This document shows positions 43,285 through 51,629 of a stretch of 64,000 nt of DNA, piece after piece. The translations under genes and the position numbers were made by a program. Source of the DNA: Pseudomonas nunensis (GTDB lineage: Bacteria > Pseudomonadota > Gammaproteobacteria > Pseudomonadales > Pseudomonadaceae). The notes beneath the pieces were generated by a model, which saw only the letters and a program-made list of their open reading frames with translations, was not told where the DNA came from and did no database searches. Each line of letters starts with the position of its first letter. Within the stretch, counting starts at the first letter, position 1. The stretch covers positions 994,501 through 1,058,500 of the forward strand of contig NZ_CP101125.1 of assembly GCF_024296925.1 (NCBI RefSeq). The letters run 5' to 3'.

Positions 43285-43481
43285 ATTAGCTCAGTTAATT
43301 GAGAGGGCGCATGAGCGGACAGGTCTATAGCGGTGATATAGGACAATTCCTACAAATGAAAAAGAATAGGACTACGGATCAATTGGGTTTTGAGTGGGGA
43401 AATGTGAAAGTTCTGATTGTGTAATCAGAAAGTGACGATGTTTATAGTGCACATTACACGCGCGATTTTATTGGGCTTTTC

Positions 43482-43504
43482 AAGTGCGAGTATTTTGCGC
43501 ACTT
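43482..43504. repeat. Inverted repeat AAGTGCG-N9-CGCACTT at a gene end
   Basis: Perfect 7-bp arms around a 9-base spacer, ending directly beside the stop codon of the response regulator gene (43505). Its inner sequence resembles the repeat at 43264 (GTGCG, AATA, CGC-CAC shared in one orientation). It could be an att site at a gene's 3' end, or the terminator of that gene. Confidence 0.5.
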
Positions 43505-43909
43505 TTATATTAAGGCCAAGGTCAACAAGTTTCTAAATTCAGTTTGTTTCAGCGGCTTGGTCAAGTATCCCAGCAAGGGCAATCGGTGTTCACTGGCCTG
43601 TTTCCTGAGTCCCTCCAGTTCAAGGGAAGTCAGGCTGCTCAGCAGGATCGCCTGCCTGATCATTCCACGGTGACTGGCCAGCTGGATCAACTCCAGTCCG
43701 GGGAGGTCGGGCAGGCATTGATCGCAGAGCAGAATGTCGAATGGTTGCCGCGCCTCGTGCATCTTTTGCAACGCACCTTCGGCGCTGTCGGTGACGGTCA
43801 GTTGAGTGAAGCCGAAACTCTCGAGCAGGCATTGGGTCGCAAAGAGCTGGAAGGGATGATCTTCCACCAACAAGATGCGCCAGTCGTTTTTCAACATGGG
43901 AATTGGCAT
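43505..43909 (-). CDS. Single-domain response regulator (REC)
   Basis: A 134-residue receiver-only protein. The acidic pair is in LLVEDHP, the phospho-Asp in ILLCDQCLPD, Ser in LLSSLT and Lys in YLTKPLKQ. No output domain is present. The start is ATG at 43909 or 43897; neither has a strong ribosome site. The gene's 3' end abuts an inverted repeat and the putative island edge, so the last codons, or a lost C-terminal domain, could reflect integration. Comparison with uninterrupted relatives would tell. Confidence 0.85.
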   Translation of the reverse strand: MPIPMLKNDWRILLVEDHPFQLFATQCLLESFGFTQLTVTDSAEGALQKMHEARQPFDILLCDQCLPDLPGLELIQLASHRGMIRQAILLSSLTSLELEGLRKQASEHRLPLLGYLTKPLKQTEFRNLLTLALI

Positions 43910-44035
43910 TAAACGGAATACGTCGCCAGCGGGGAGGGACGATTATTCCGCGGTTCGACAGGACAATCGATCAGCTGGCTCAGCGCGATACGTAGGGGGA
44001 TTCGTTGAAACGCAGTTGACGGACGAGCGACTCGA

Positions 44036-44066
44036 TCAGCCGGTCAGAATTATCTGACACGGCTGA
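44036..44066. terminator. Hairpin between dgt and the response regulator gene
   Basis: TCAGCCG-GTCAG and CTGAC-A-CGGCTGA form a 12-bp stem with one bulge around AATTAT. A weak T-run (GGTTTTTATC) follows on the plus strand and none on the minus strand, so it is not an ideal terminator for dgt, which ends 10 bases away. Confidence 0.4.
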
Positions 44067-44075
44067 TTCCGGTTT

Positions 44076-45407
44076 TTATCCGTGGACGGAGCGGCCAGTC
44101 ATTTCCTGGGCCATTTCACTGGCATAGCTGTCGGTCATGCCGGCGATGAAATCAATCATGCGCAGGAACGACGTATGCAACGGGCCATTCGGATCGGGCG
44201 CGTTATTGCCCAACAGGTCGAGTACCCGACGGCTCTTGAAGGATGGCGTGCGGCCGTTGTGCTGTTCCAGCGCCGCACCGCAGAAGGCGTTGAGCAGGAT
44301 TTCCAGCGTGGTGTAGGCACCGATTTCATGCAGCGTCTTGCGCTTGTCCTGGAAGATTTTTTTGCGCGCCATGTCCTTGGCATTCAGCACGCAGCGCTTG
44401 GCCGGGCCGTGCATGTGTTCGACCAGATCGCCGGGCAGCGTGCCGGCCAGCAGCGCATCCTGCTGCTCGACAAAGGCGCGGGCGGCGGCGTTGGTCAGGT
44501 GCTCGATGGCCTTGCCCCGCAGGATTGCCAGTTTGCGCCGACGGGAATCTTGCGGGCCGAGCAGGCGATAGGTTTCTGGAATATCGTCACCCACCAGGTC
44601 GAGCAGCAACGACTCGACTTCTGCGTATTCCAGCAGGTCCATTTCCAGGCCATCTTCGAGGTCGATCAGCGCGTAGCAGATGTCATCGGCGGCTTCCATC
44701 AGGTACACCAGCGGATGACGGGCCCAGCGCTGGTCTTCCAGTTGCGGCAGGCCGAGTTTGTGCGCGATCTGTTCCAGCAGCGGCAGTTCGCTCTGATAGC
44801 AGCCGAACTTGTGCTTTTTGTAGCCCAGTGAATCGGCGTGCTTGGCCGTCCACGGGTACTTCAAGTAGGTGCCGAGGGTGGCGTAGGTCAGGCGCGTGCC
44901 GCCGTCGAACTGGTGATACTCCAGTTGGGTTAGCACGCGAAAGCCTTGGGCATTGCCTTCGAAATTCAGGAAGTCGTTACGCTCGACCTCGCTCATCGCA
45001 TCCAGCCAGCCACGTCCGGCGGCCTGCTGGAACCAGTGACGAATCGCGTCTTCGCCCGAGTGGCCGAAGGGTGGGTTGCCGATGTCATGGGCCAGGCAAG
45101 CCGATTGCACCACCATGCCCAAATCACTCGGTTCGCACCATTCGGGCAGGGCGCTGCGAATGGTTTCGCCCACGCGCATGCCCAGCGACCGGCCGACGCA
45201 ACTGACTTCCAGCGAGTGGGTCAGGCGCGTGTGGATGTGATCGTTGCTGGACACCGGATGCACTTGGGTCTTGCGTCCCAGGCGGCGGAACGCTCCGGAG
45301 AAAATGATGCGGTCGTGGTCTTTATGGAAAGGGCTACGGCCAAGTTCTTCCGGGCTGTGCAGCGGCTTTCCGAGGCGTTCGCGGGTAAGCAGGGTTTGCC
45401 AATCCAA
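44076..45407 (-). CDS. dgt: dNTP triphosphohydrolase (Dgt-type HD protein)
   Basis: A 443-residue HD-domain dNTPase that splits deoxynucleoside triphosphates, chiefly dGTP, into nucleoside and tripolyphosphate. The HD metal ligands are seen as His in RLTHSLEVS and the His-Asp pair in [14 protein letters not shown], with the later Asp in [16 protein letters not shown]. The N-terminal [12 protein letters not shown] motif is a family hallmark. The gene appears to start with TTG (MDWQTLL) after GGAGAG. Such enzymes limit the dNTP pool, and relatives serve in phage defence, but this one is in a core context. Confidence 0.93.
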   Translation of the reverse strand: MDWQTLLTRERLGKPLHSPEELGRSPFHKDHDRIIFSGAFRRLGRKTQVHPVSSNDHIHTRLTHSLEVSCVGRSLGMRVGETIRSALPEWCEPSDLGMVVQSACLAHDIGNPPFGHSGEDAIRHWFQQAAGRGWLDAMSEVERNDFLNFEGNAQGFRVLTQLEYHQFDGGTRLTYATLGTYLKYPWTAKHADSLGYKKHKFGCYQSELPLLEQIAHKLGLPQLEDQRWARHPLVYLMEAADDICYALIDLEDGLEMDLLEYAEVESLLLDLVGDDIPETYRLLGPQDSRRRKLAILRGKAIEHLTNAAARAFVEQQDALLAGTLPGDLVEHMHGPAKRCVLNAKDMARKKIFQDKRKTLHEIGAYTTLEILLNAFCGAALEQHNGRTPSFKSRRVLDLLGNNAPDPNGPLHTSFLRMIDFIAGMTDSYASEMAQEMTGRSVHG

Positions 45408-45475
45408 GGCTGGTTCTCTCCGTCAAATGACTGATGGCCTAGCTTCCCGGTTCGCATCAGTGCCTGCAAGCAGAA

Positions 45476-46639
45476 CTACAGCCCGGCGGCGTCGATATCG
45501 ATGAGCAGCAGACGCTCACCGTTGTCGAAAAACTGTCCCGCCGTCAGGCAATACTGGTTACTGGTGGCATCGCGGTAGGTGTTGGAAAGCGTCAGCCGCC
45601 GCTCATCCCACCCCTCGGCCAGCAGATGATAGAAGTACGGGCGCCAAGACCAGTTGTGGCCCAGGTAGCGGTTATCGGCTTCCCAACGGTTGTTGCGCCA
45701 TTCCAGATTGGGCGTCAGCTGCGTGCCGTGGCGATCGCATTGGTAGAAACGTAACAGCCAGGGAAAGGCATTCAGTTGCGGCAACGCGCTAATGGGCGCG
45801 CGGGCCTGGGCCCAATCCTGCAGGATCGCCATCAACTCGCTGAGTTGCCGGCGCATGACCATCAGTTGCCCGCGTTCAATCAGCTTGCGCTGGACATAGC
45901 GTTGGCGCAGTTGGGCGAACTGGTCGACGAAGGCATCGGTGGCGAAGAAATCGGTGTGCGCCCGGGCGAACAGAAAACCCTGCACATAACGTGAACCGCA
46001 TTCCAGGGCAAAACTCAGTTGGGCTTCGGTTTCCACGCCTTCGGCGATGATCCAGCACCCGGTTTTCTCGGCCATCAGCGCCAGGGCCTTGACCACCTCG
46101 CTACTCGGTCCGCCCAGGGCTGCGGCCTGAAACAGGCGCATGTCGAGCTTGAGAATGTCGGGTTGCAGGGCAAGCACGCGATCGAGTTGCGAATAACCGG
46201 CGCCGAAGTCATCGATGGCAATTCGCGCACCGGCCTGGCGATAACGCGCGACCACTTCGGCCAGGCGTTGGCCGTCGCCGCCCAGTTCGGTGATCTCGAA
46301 GACGATGCGTTGGGGGTCGACGCCATGCCGGGCCAGTTGCTTGAGACTTGGCAGCGCTTGGTCCGGGCGCAAGCGACTGATCCAGCGCGGCGACATGTTC
46401 AGGCTCAGAAACCATTCCGAAGGTGCTTCGTGCAGACGGCTCAACGCGTTATCACGTATCTGTCGGTCGAGGCGACGCAGGGCGATGGCAGGAGTTCGCG
46501 GATCGGCGAACAGCGGCCCCACGGAGGTCAATTGACCATCGGCCTGGCGCAGTCGACCCAATGCTTCGACGCCCGCGATACGCCCGGTGGCGGTATCGAT
46601 AAACGGCTGAAAGCAGGCGAGCGGTTGCCCGTCGATCAC
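45476..46639 (-). CDS. EAL-domain c-di-GMP phosphodiesterase
   Basis: A 387-residue cytoplasmic protein. Residues 1-250 are an EAL domain with the expected motifs: GVEALGRL, NMSPRW, FEITELG, IDDFGAGYSQ, LKLDMRLF and AEGVETEAQL, so it is probably catalytically active in degrading c-di-GMP. Residues 270-387 resemble a PDC/Cache-like sensor region (YFYHLLAEGW, then QYCLTAGQFFDNG). GTG is the start, with GGAGG just upstream. No membrane helices were seen. Confidence 0.88.
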   Translation of the reverse strand: MIDGQPLACFQPFIDTATGRIAGVEALGRLRQADGQLTSVGPLFADPRTPAIALRRLDRQIRDNALSRLHEAPSEWFLSLNMSPRWISRLRPDQALPSLKQLARHGVDPQRIVFEITELGGDGQRLAEVVARYRQAGARIAIDDFGAGYSQLDRVLALQPDILKLDMRLFQAAALGGPSSEVVKALALMAEKTGCWIIAEGVETEAQLSFALECGSRYVQGFLFARAHTDFFATDAFVDQFAQLRQRYVQRKLIERGQLMVMRRQLSELMAILQDWAQARAPISALPQLNAFPWLLRFYQCDRHGTQLTPNLEWRNNRWEADNRYLGHNWSWRPYFYHLLAEGWDERRLTLSNTYRDATSNQYCLTAGQFFDNGERLLLIDIDAAGL

Positions 46640-46695
46640 GAGGCCTCCTTAGTGAGGTTTTGTTTTTGGATGACCCGAGGCCGGGTAGGCACGCA

Positions 46696-46727
46696 GGATT
46701 GAACCCCTCGATAAAGAGGTTCAATCC
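46696..46727. terminator. Hairpin downstream of the YqjK-like gene
   Basis: GGATTGAAC-CC-CTC pairs with GAG-GTTCAATCC around GATAAA. It lies between the YqjK-like gene and the EAL gene, both minus strand, without a T-run. A transcription end or processing signal is likely but not certain. Confidence 0.4.
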
Positions 46728-46764
46728 CGGTGGTATTGCAAGAATGCAGCCAGCTAGCGAACGA

Positions 46765-47106
46765 TCAGTGTTTGTTCGAGGAACCCTGCAGGACCAGCTT
46801 GATCAGCGGCCCCAGGCTGGTGCCCAGTTGAACCAGGCGTGTGAGGCTGCTGACGCCGCCGTTCTTGGCGCCCTTGCCGGTCAGGAAACCGAGCAGGGTT
46901 ACGGCGGCCATGCCCCAGAGAGGAGCGTGCTTGATGCCAAAACCGCCTTGCAGGTTTTGAGTCATCCCGCGCACGCGCTGCAGGGGTTGCAACAATTGCC
47001 GGGATTCCTGGCGGATTTCCTGGCGATGCATTTCCATGCGCAAACGGATCAGCGCCTTGCGCATTTCCGCGCGCGAGCTGTTGTGCGGCAGTTCAGGCAG
47101 GCTCAT
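46765..47106 (-). CDS. YqjK-like small protein
   Basis: A 113-residue protein, helical and positively charged at first (RAEMRKALIRLRMEMHRQEI), with a weak hydrophobic stretch (MAAVTLLGFLTG) towards the C-terminus. It is the third member of a YqjD/YqjE/YqjK-type set: its ATG overlaps the stop of the holin-family gene by four bases (ATGA). The function of YqjK is not known. Confidence 0.7.
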   Translation of the reverse strand: MSLPELPHNSSRAEMRKALIRLRMEMHRQEIRQESRQLLQPLQRVRGMTQNLQGGFGIKHAPLWGMAAVTLLGFLTGKGAKNGGVSSLTRLVQLGTSLGPLIKLVLQGSSNKH

Positions 47107-47492
47107 GGCAGCAGGCGCTCCCGATCATTGGCCAGTTCTTCCAGGGTGCCATGGAAGGGCGAGGATTCATCGAATACCGCAGCCTTGAGGCGCATCCCGC
47201 AGAAAATCGCGGCCAGGGTGTAGAACACGCACAGCCCGATAATGGCGGCCAGGCGATAGGTGTCCCAAAACAGGATCATCACCAGCGTCGACAACCCCAC
47301 CAGCAACAGCAAGGCAAACACCAGCGCCAGGCCGGCAAACAACAACAGGCTGACGGTGCGGGCTTTCTGTTCCTGCAATTCGATGCCGAACAATTCGACA
47401 TGGCTGTGCAGCAACCCTAGGAAAGCCGCACCCAGCCGCCGCGAGGAAGCGCTTGTGCCCGTCGCGGACGGGCCGGATTCGCCGATAGACAT
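47103..47492 (-). CDS. Phage-holin-superfamily (YqjE/DUF1469-type) membrane protein
   Basis: A 129-residue protein with two strong membrane helices (SLLLFAGLALVFALLLLVGL and LAAIIGLCVFYTLAAIF) after a helical N-terminus (AAFLGLLHSHVELFGIELQE). This is the YqjE/phage holin 3_6 pattern. Despite the family name it is a cellular protein, probably at the inner membrane. The start at 47492 (MSIGESG) lies one base from the stop of the YqjD-like gene; a frame extending nine codons further is unlikely. Confidence 0.85.
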   Translation of the reverse strand: MSIGESGPSATGTSASSRRLGAAFLGLLHSHVELFGIELQEQKARTVSLLLFAGLALVFALLLLVGLSTLVMILFWDTYRLAAIIGLCVFYTLAAIFCGMRLKAAVFDESSPFHGTLEELANDRERLLP

Positions 47493-47493
47493 A

Positions 47494-47808
47494 TCAGCGA
47501 CGCGTGGCCAGCAGGCCAATCAGGAAGCCCACGCCAGCGGCGATACCCACCGATTGCCATGGGTTGGCCTGAACGTAATCTTCGGTGGCGGTGACGGCGG
47601 CCTGGCCGCGCTCGCGCAGCGAGTCTTCGGTCAGTTTCAGGGTTTCGCGAGCACGCAGCAGGCTGTCGTGGATCTGGTCACGCAATTCATCGGCCTGATC
47701 GCCGGCGATGGATTTTGTGTGTTCCAGCAACCGTTCGGTGTCGCTGACCAGGGTCTGAAAATCGTTCATCAGGATTTCTTGAGCAGTCTTTGCCTTGATG
47801 CTGGCCAT
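47494..47808 (-). CDS. DUF883 (ElaB/YqjD-like) membrane-anchored protein
   Basis: A 104-residue protein: a long amphipathic helix (residues 10-75, TERLLEHTKSIAGDQADELR and following) and a C-terminal membrane helix ending in the YVQANPWQSVGIAAGVGFL-type motif, the DUF883 hallmark. In E. coli, YqjD and ElaB are inner-membrane proteins that bind ribosomes in stationary phase. It heads the three-gene unit. No sigma-S promoter was resolved by eye. Confidence 0.9.
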   Translation of the reverse strand: MASIKAKTAQEILMNDFQTLVSDTERLLEHTKSIAGDQADELRDQIHDSLLRARETLKLTEDSLRERGQAAVTATEDYVQANPWQSVGIAAGVGFLIGLLATRR

Positions 47809-47879
47809 GGGTGAATCTCCGTAAGTGGCTTCTGATGCGTTCGAGTATGAGCCTTGGGTGAAGGTTCAGTACAAATGAC

Positions 47880-47895
47880 TGGTACAACTTTTGCT
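47880..47895 (+). promoter_or_regulatory. Sigma-54 promoter (-24/-12) of the ammonium transporter gene
   Basis: TGGTACAACTTTTGCT matches the consensus TGGCAC-N5-TTGCA/T, with GG and GC separated by exactly 10 bases. It is about 220 bases upstream of the amt start codon in the right orientation. Transcription would start near 47906. NtrC control of ammonium transporters through sigma-54 is well established. No clear NtrC site pair was identified upstream, where little space remains before the YqjD-like gene. Confidence 0.75.
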
Positions 47896-48114
47896 ATGTC
47901 ATGGTGCGTCAGCCCGCGCCGTTGCGCTGTTGCTGGGCATGATTTGAGCAAAACCATAACTCAAATAATCGAAACCCGCGCAAAGGTCACGACCTTGTGC
48001 GCCAAAGCGGTTCATTGGAATCAATGCGTTGGTTCCGGCAGGCCGCAACTTGGTGCATGGATTATCTGCGCGAACTGCTTTGGTGCTTTTTTAGCCTTCA
48101 GGTCTGCCAACCCC

Positions 48115-49323
48115 ATGGAAAATCTGCAAAGCGCTGTGGACAGTCTGGTCCATAGCTCCAATACGTTGTTCATTCTGATCGGTGCGGTCATGGTTTTGGC
48201 CATGCACGCCGGTTTCGCGTTTCTGGAAGTCGGTACGGTTCGGCAAAAGAACCAAGTCAACGCGTTGTCGAAAATCCTCAGCGACTTCGCGATTTCGACG
48301 TTGGCGTATTTCTTTATAGGCTACTGGATTTCCTACGGCGTGACTTTCATGCAACCGGCGGCGGTGATCAATGCCGATCACGGTTACGCTCTGGTGAAGT
48401 TCTTCTTCCTGCTGACCTTTGCGGCGGCGATCCCGGCGATTATTTCCGGTGGCATTGCCGAGCGGGCGCGCTTCGTTCCGCAGTTGTGCGCGACGGCGCT
48501 GATCGTGGCGTTCATCTACCCGTTTTTCGAGGGCATGATCTGGAACGGCAACTTCGGCGTGCAAGCCTGGTTGCTGCAGCACTTTGGCGCCAGCTTCCAT
48601 GATTTCGCCGGCTCGGTGGTGGTTCACGCCATGGGCGGCTGGCTGGCGCTGGCAGCGGTGTTGTTGCTGGGACCACGGCAGGGGCGTTATCGCGACGGTC
48701 GGCTGGTGGCGTTCGCGCCGTCGAGCATTCCCTTCCTGGCTTTGGGCTCGTGGATTCTGATCGTCGGCTGGTTCGGCTTTAACGTCATGAGCGCGCAGAC
48801 ATTGCAGGGCGTCAGTGGCTTGGTGGCGGTGAATTCGCTGATGGCCATGGTCGGCGGCACGGTGGCGGCGCTGATCGTCGGGCGCAATGACCCGGGCTTT
48901 CTGCATAACGGCCCGTTGGCCGGGCTGGTGGCGATCTGCGCCGGTTCCGACCTGATGCACCCGGTCGGCGCGCTGGTGACCGGCGCGATTGCCGGGGCCT
49001 TGTTCGTCTGGTGCTTTACCGCAGCGCAAGGCAAATGGCACATCGATGATGTGCTGGGTGTCTGGCCGTTGCACGGTTTGTGCGGTGTCTGGGGCGGGAT
49101 TGCTTGTGGCATTTTCGGCCAGACGGCACTGGGCGGCCTCGGCGGCGTGAGCCTGATCAGCCAGTTGATCGGCACCTCGCTGGGCGTGATCGTGGCACTG
49201 GCCGGCGGCTTCGCGGTGTACGGCACGATCAAGGCATTCCATGGTTTGCGCCTGAGTCAGGAAGAAGAGTATTACGGCGCGGACTTGTCGGTGCACAAGA
49301 TCGGCGCCGTGAGCCAGGACTAG
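48115..49323 (+). CDS. amt: Ammonium transporter
   Basis: A 402-residue inner-membrane Amt/MEP channel for ammonium. Characteristic stretches are LAMHAGFAFLEVGTVRQKN, the central DFAGSVVVHAMGGWLALAA (with the pore His) and the second pore His in HGLCGVWGGIACGIFG. About eleven helices are expected. I chose the ATG at 48115 because family proteins start near here, while the frame is open to 47854 across the leader. The sigma-54 promoter lies within that leader, which confirms the later start. No glnK gene is adjacent. It converges on the antiporter gene with a four-base overlap. Confidence 0.93.
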   Translation: MENLQSAVDSLVHSSNTLFILIGAVMVLAMHAGFAFLEVGTVRQKNQVNALSKILSDFAISTLAYFFIGYWISYGVTFMQPAAVINADHGYALVKFFFLLTFAAAIPAIISGGIAERARFVPQLCATALIVAFIYPFFEGMIWNGNFGVQAWLLQHFGASFHDFAGSVVVHAMGGWLALAAVLLLGPRQGRYRDGRLVAFAPSSIPFLALGSWILIVGWFGFNVMSAQTLQGVSGLVAVNSLMAMVGGTVAALIVGRNDPGFLHNGPLAGLVAICAGSDLMHPVGALVTGAIAGALFVWCFTAAQGKWHIDDVLGVWPLHGLCGVWGGIACGIFGQTALGGLGGVSLISQLIGTSLGVIVALAGGFAVYGTIKAFHGLRLSQEEEYYGADLSVHKIGAVSQD

Positions 49324-51032
49324 TTTTCCTCATCGTCGGCACCGGGATAAAACCGGTGCAGCAGGCTGTAGCGGTCATGTCGGACCTGATCGACCCGCTC
49401 CTGGACCTGATGCGCCGGCAGACCCAACATGATCAGCGCATGGGAGGCGAGCATCAGGCTCGACTCCAGTAACTCCGGCACCACTTCATTGGCGCCGGCG
49501 GCTTTCAATTCGGCCCACTGACTGTCGTCCCGGGTGCGCACCAGGATCGGCACGCTCGGGTTGTATCGACGTGCTTCCTTGAGGATCAACAGGGCGATAT
49601 CAGTCTGGTCCACGGCAATCACCAGTAACCGCGCACGCTCCAGTCCCACGGCGGCGAGCAACTCGCCGCGTCGTGAATCGCCATAGTGCACGCTACTTTC
49701 CTCGGCGGCCGCTTCCTGCACCCGCACCGGGTCGTTATCCAGGGCGATATAAGGTTGCTGGGCGTTGTGCAGAAAGCGTCCGATGGATTGCCCCACGCGA
49801 CCGTATCCGCAAATCACCACATGGCCGTGCAACCCGGCGTTGAGCGCGCTGATTTCCTCGAGTTTTGCTTCGTCGTTGGGTTTGCGATGCAGGCGCGCGG
49901 CGATACGTGGCGCGGCGCGCAGCAACAATGGCGTAACCAGCATCGAACAGAACGTCGCCGCCAGCAGCAAGCCGCCAAGGTCGGCGGGCATCAATTTGTT
50001 CTGTTGCATCTGCGCCATCAAGGCAAAGCAGAACTCGCCGCCCTGGGCCAGCGCCAAGCCACTGCGCCAGGCGGTCTCGCCATCGCTGCCGCGCCATTTG
50101 ACCAGCAGAGCCACCACACTGCCCTTGATCAGCAGCAATCCGAGCGTGAGGCCGAGGATCAACAAGCCGTGGCTGGCAAACAGTTGCAGGTCGATCAGCA
50201 TGCCGATACTGACGAAAAACAGTCCCAGCAGGATGTCGCGGAACGGCCGGATGTCCGCCTCGATCTGATGCCGGTAATGACTTTCCCCCAGCAGCATGCC
50301 GGCGAGGAACGCACCGAGAGCGGGGGAGAGTCCAAGCAGATGCGTCAGCCAGGCGGTCAGCAGCACAATCACCAACGCCAGCAGCACGAACAGTTCTGCG
50401 GAACGGGACGCGGCAACTTCCTGGAACAACCGGGGCAGCAACCAGCGACTGGCCAGCAGCAGGCCGACAAACAGCAACACGGTCTTGGCCAGTGTCAGGG
50501 GCAGCGCCCAATACCAGGCTTGATCGCTACTGCCGGCGAACACCGGCACCAGGGTCAGCAGCAACACCGCCACCACGTCCTGGAACAGCAGCACGCCAAT
50601 GGCATTCTGGCCGTGACTGCTGAAAATCTCCCCCAAGCTGCCCAGCTCCTTGCTGACGATGGCCGTGGACGACAACGCCAGGCCGGCGCCGAGCAGCAGC
50701 GCCGGGGTGACCGACATGCCGAACAGCATCAGCAAACCGCCGAGCAGCAGCCCGGAAACCAGCACTTGCAGACTGCCGAGGCCGAACACCACCTGGCGCA
50801 ACGCGAGCATTTTCGACAGGGAAAACTCCAGCCCCAGGGAGAACAGTAAAAACACCACGCCCAACTCGGCGAGGTCTGGCAGCTCCTCGCTTTCATTCAC
50901 CCAATCCAATGCCGTGGGCCCGACCATCAGCCCCACGCAGAGGTAGCCCAGCACCGGCGGCAAACGCAGGCGCCGGAACAGGGCAATGACCACCAGGGAG
51001 GAGGCGAGGATGATCAACAGATTGGCAAACAC
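49320..51032 (-). CDS. CPA2 cation:proton antiporter with TrkA-N domain (KefB/YbaL-like)
   Basis: A 570-residue protein. The N-terminal 380 residues carry about twelve membrane helices (FANLLIILASSLVVIALFRR, LSSTAIVSKEL), and residues 405-520 are a TrkA-N/RCK nucleotide-binding domain starting HVVICGYGRVGQSIGRFL. It would exchange K+ or Na+ for protons. I use the GTG at 51032 because CCGGAG lies six bases upstream and the first helix begins there; the 70-codon extension to 51242 looks non-coding. Glutathione-gated KefB/KefC have ancillary subunits, and none is encoded here. Confidence 0.9.
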   Translation of the reverse strand: MFANLLIILASSLVVIALFRRLRLPPVLGYLCVGLMVGPTALDWVNESEELPDLAELGVVFLLFSLGLEFSLSKMLALRQVVFGLGSLQVLVSGLLLGGLLMLFGMSVTPALLLGAGLALSSTAIVSKELGSLGEIFSSHGQNAIGVLLFQDVVAVLLLTLVPVFAGSSDQAWYWALPLTLAKTVLLFVGLLLASRWLLPRLFQEVAASRSAELFVLLALVIVLLTAWLTHLLGLSPALGAFLAGMLLGESHYRHQIEADIRPFRDILLGLFFVSIGMLIDLQLFASHGLLILGLTLGLLLIKGSVVALLVKWRGSDGETAWRSGLALAQGGEFCFALMAQMQQNKLMPADLGGLLLAATFCSMLVTPLLLRAAPRIAARLHRKPNDEAKLEEISALNAGLHGHVVICGYGRVGQSIGRFLHNAQQPYIALDNDPVRVQEAAAEESSVHYGDSRRGELLAAVGLERARLLVIAVDQTDIALLILKEARRYNPSVPILVRTRDDSQWAELKAAGANEVVPELLESSLMLASHALIMLGLPAHQVQERVDQVRHDRYSLLHRFYPGADDEEN

Positions 51033-51240
51033 TGAAAACTCCGGTGAAGGGTTCGGGCTACCCAAGCGTAGAGGCAAAAAAAGTCCAGAGCATCGCGCAA
51101 ACGGGATTGCGCGCAAATGATGTGCATCAGGAAATTGCCGAAACCTTTTGAAATTGGCTGGCGGGCCCTTGGGGCGTTGGCTCGACGGTTGATGGCGGCG
51201 GGGCCTAGAATGAAAGTCTATTTGAACAGGTCTGTTTGTC

Positions 51241-51477
51241 ATGCCTCCTGAATGTCAGCTGTTCGGCACCTTGGGTTGCCATCTCTGTGAACTTGCCGAA
51301 GACGAACTGATGCCTTTGGTCGAGCACGGTTTGATGGTGGAGTTGGTGGATATCGCGGAAAACGAGGATTGGGTCGAAGACTACGGCCTGCGTATCCCGG
51401 TGTTGCGGCGCCTGGATACCGGCGCTGAACTGGATTGGCCCTTCGACGCCGAGCAGGTCGTTACGTTCTTGCGCTAG
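51241..51477 (+). CDS. Glutaredoxin-like (DUF836) protein
   Basis: A 78-residue thioredoxin-fold protein of the DUF836 group. The CxxC active-site pair is in GCHLCELA (Cys13, Cys16), and the cis-Pro is in YGLRIPVL. Such small proteins are predicted to be thiol oxidoreductases in the cytoplasm. The ATG follows ACAGG and lies divergent from the antiporter gene across about 200 bases. Confidence 0.85.
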   Translation: MPPECQLFGTLGCHLCELAEDELMPLVEHGLMVELVDIAENEDWVEDYGLRIPVLRRLDTGAELDWPFDAEQVVTFLR

Positions 51478-51538
51478 GTCTTCCCCATCCGTCGCGGTGT
51501 TGTGTTCCGCCATTGGCGAAAAACAGGTTATTCGGTTA

Positions 51539-51554
51539 CTGTATGTTCATACAG
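51539..51554 (+). promoter_or_regulatory. LexA (SOS) box
   Basis: CTGTATGTTCATACAG matches the CTG-N10-CAG LexA operator, and CTGTATG / CATACAG is fully palindromic. It lies 75 bases upstream of the gene at 51630, where a promoter is expected, and downstream of the DUF836 gene, so it should control the 106-residue protein in response to DNA damage. Confidence 0.88.
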
Positions 51555-51629
51555 TTATTCGGATTGCCTGCCATGCGTCCTCCTATCTCGGAGTTGGCCA
51601 GGTAATCCCGCTAGTCAGAGGGATGAACC

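Larger units (their letters stand above)
43089..43504. other. Intergenic region at the right edge of the island
   Basis: AT-rich spacer upstream of the recombinase operon and downstream of the chromosomal response regulator gene. It contains the operon promoter and at least two GTGCG-type inverted repeats, listed separately, plus a GCACATTA repeat (43281-43288 and 43449-43456). It looks like an attachment or regulatory region rather than coding sequence. Confidence 0.5.

Noticed and set aside
43284..43310. tRNA D-arm-like stretch (TTAGCTCAGTT...GAGAG)
   Set aside because: There is no matching acceptor stem, anticodon arm or T-arm (GGTTCGAATCC type) downstream, so it is not a tRNA gene; chance or a tiny remnant.
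44082..44831. 249-codon frame opposite dgt
   Set aside because: Antisense shadow of the HD-domain gene; no start signal or domain.
48091..49296. 401-codon minus-strand frame opposite amt
   Set aside because: Composition (His, Arg, Gln-rich) is that of an antisense shadow; amt on the plus strand is certain.
49686..50849. 387-codon frame opposite the antiporter gene
   Set aside because: Gln/His/Arg-rich translation typical of a shadow of GC-rich coding sequence; the opposite strand encodes a clear antiporter.
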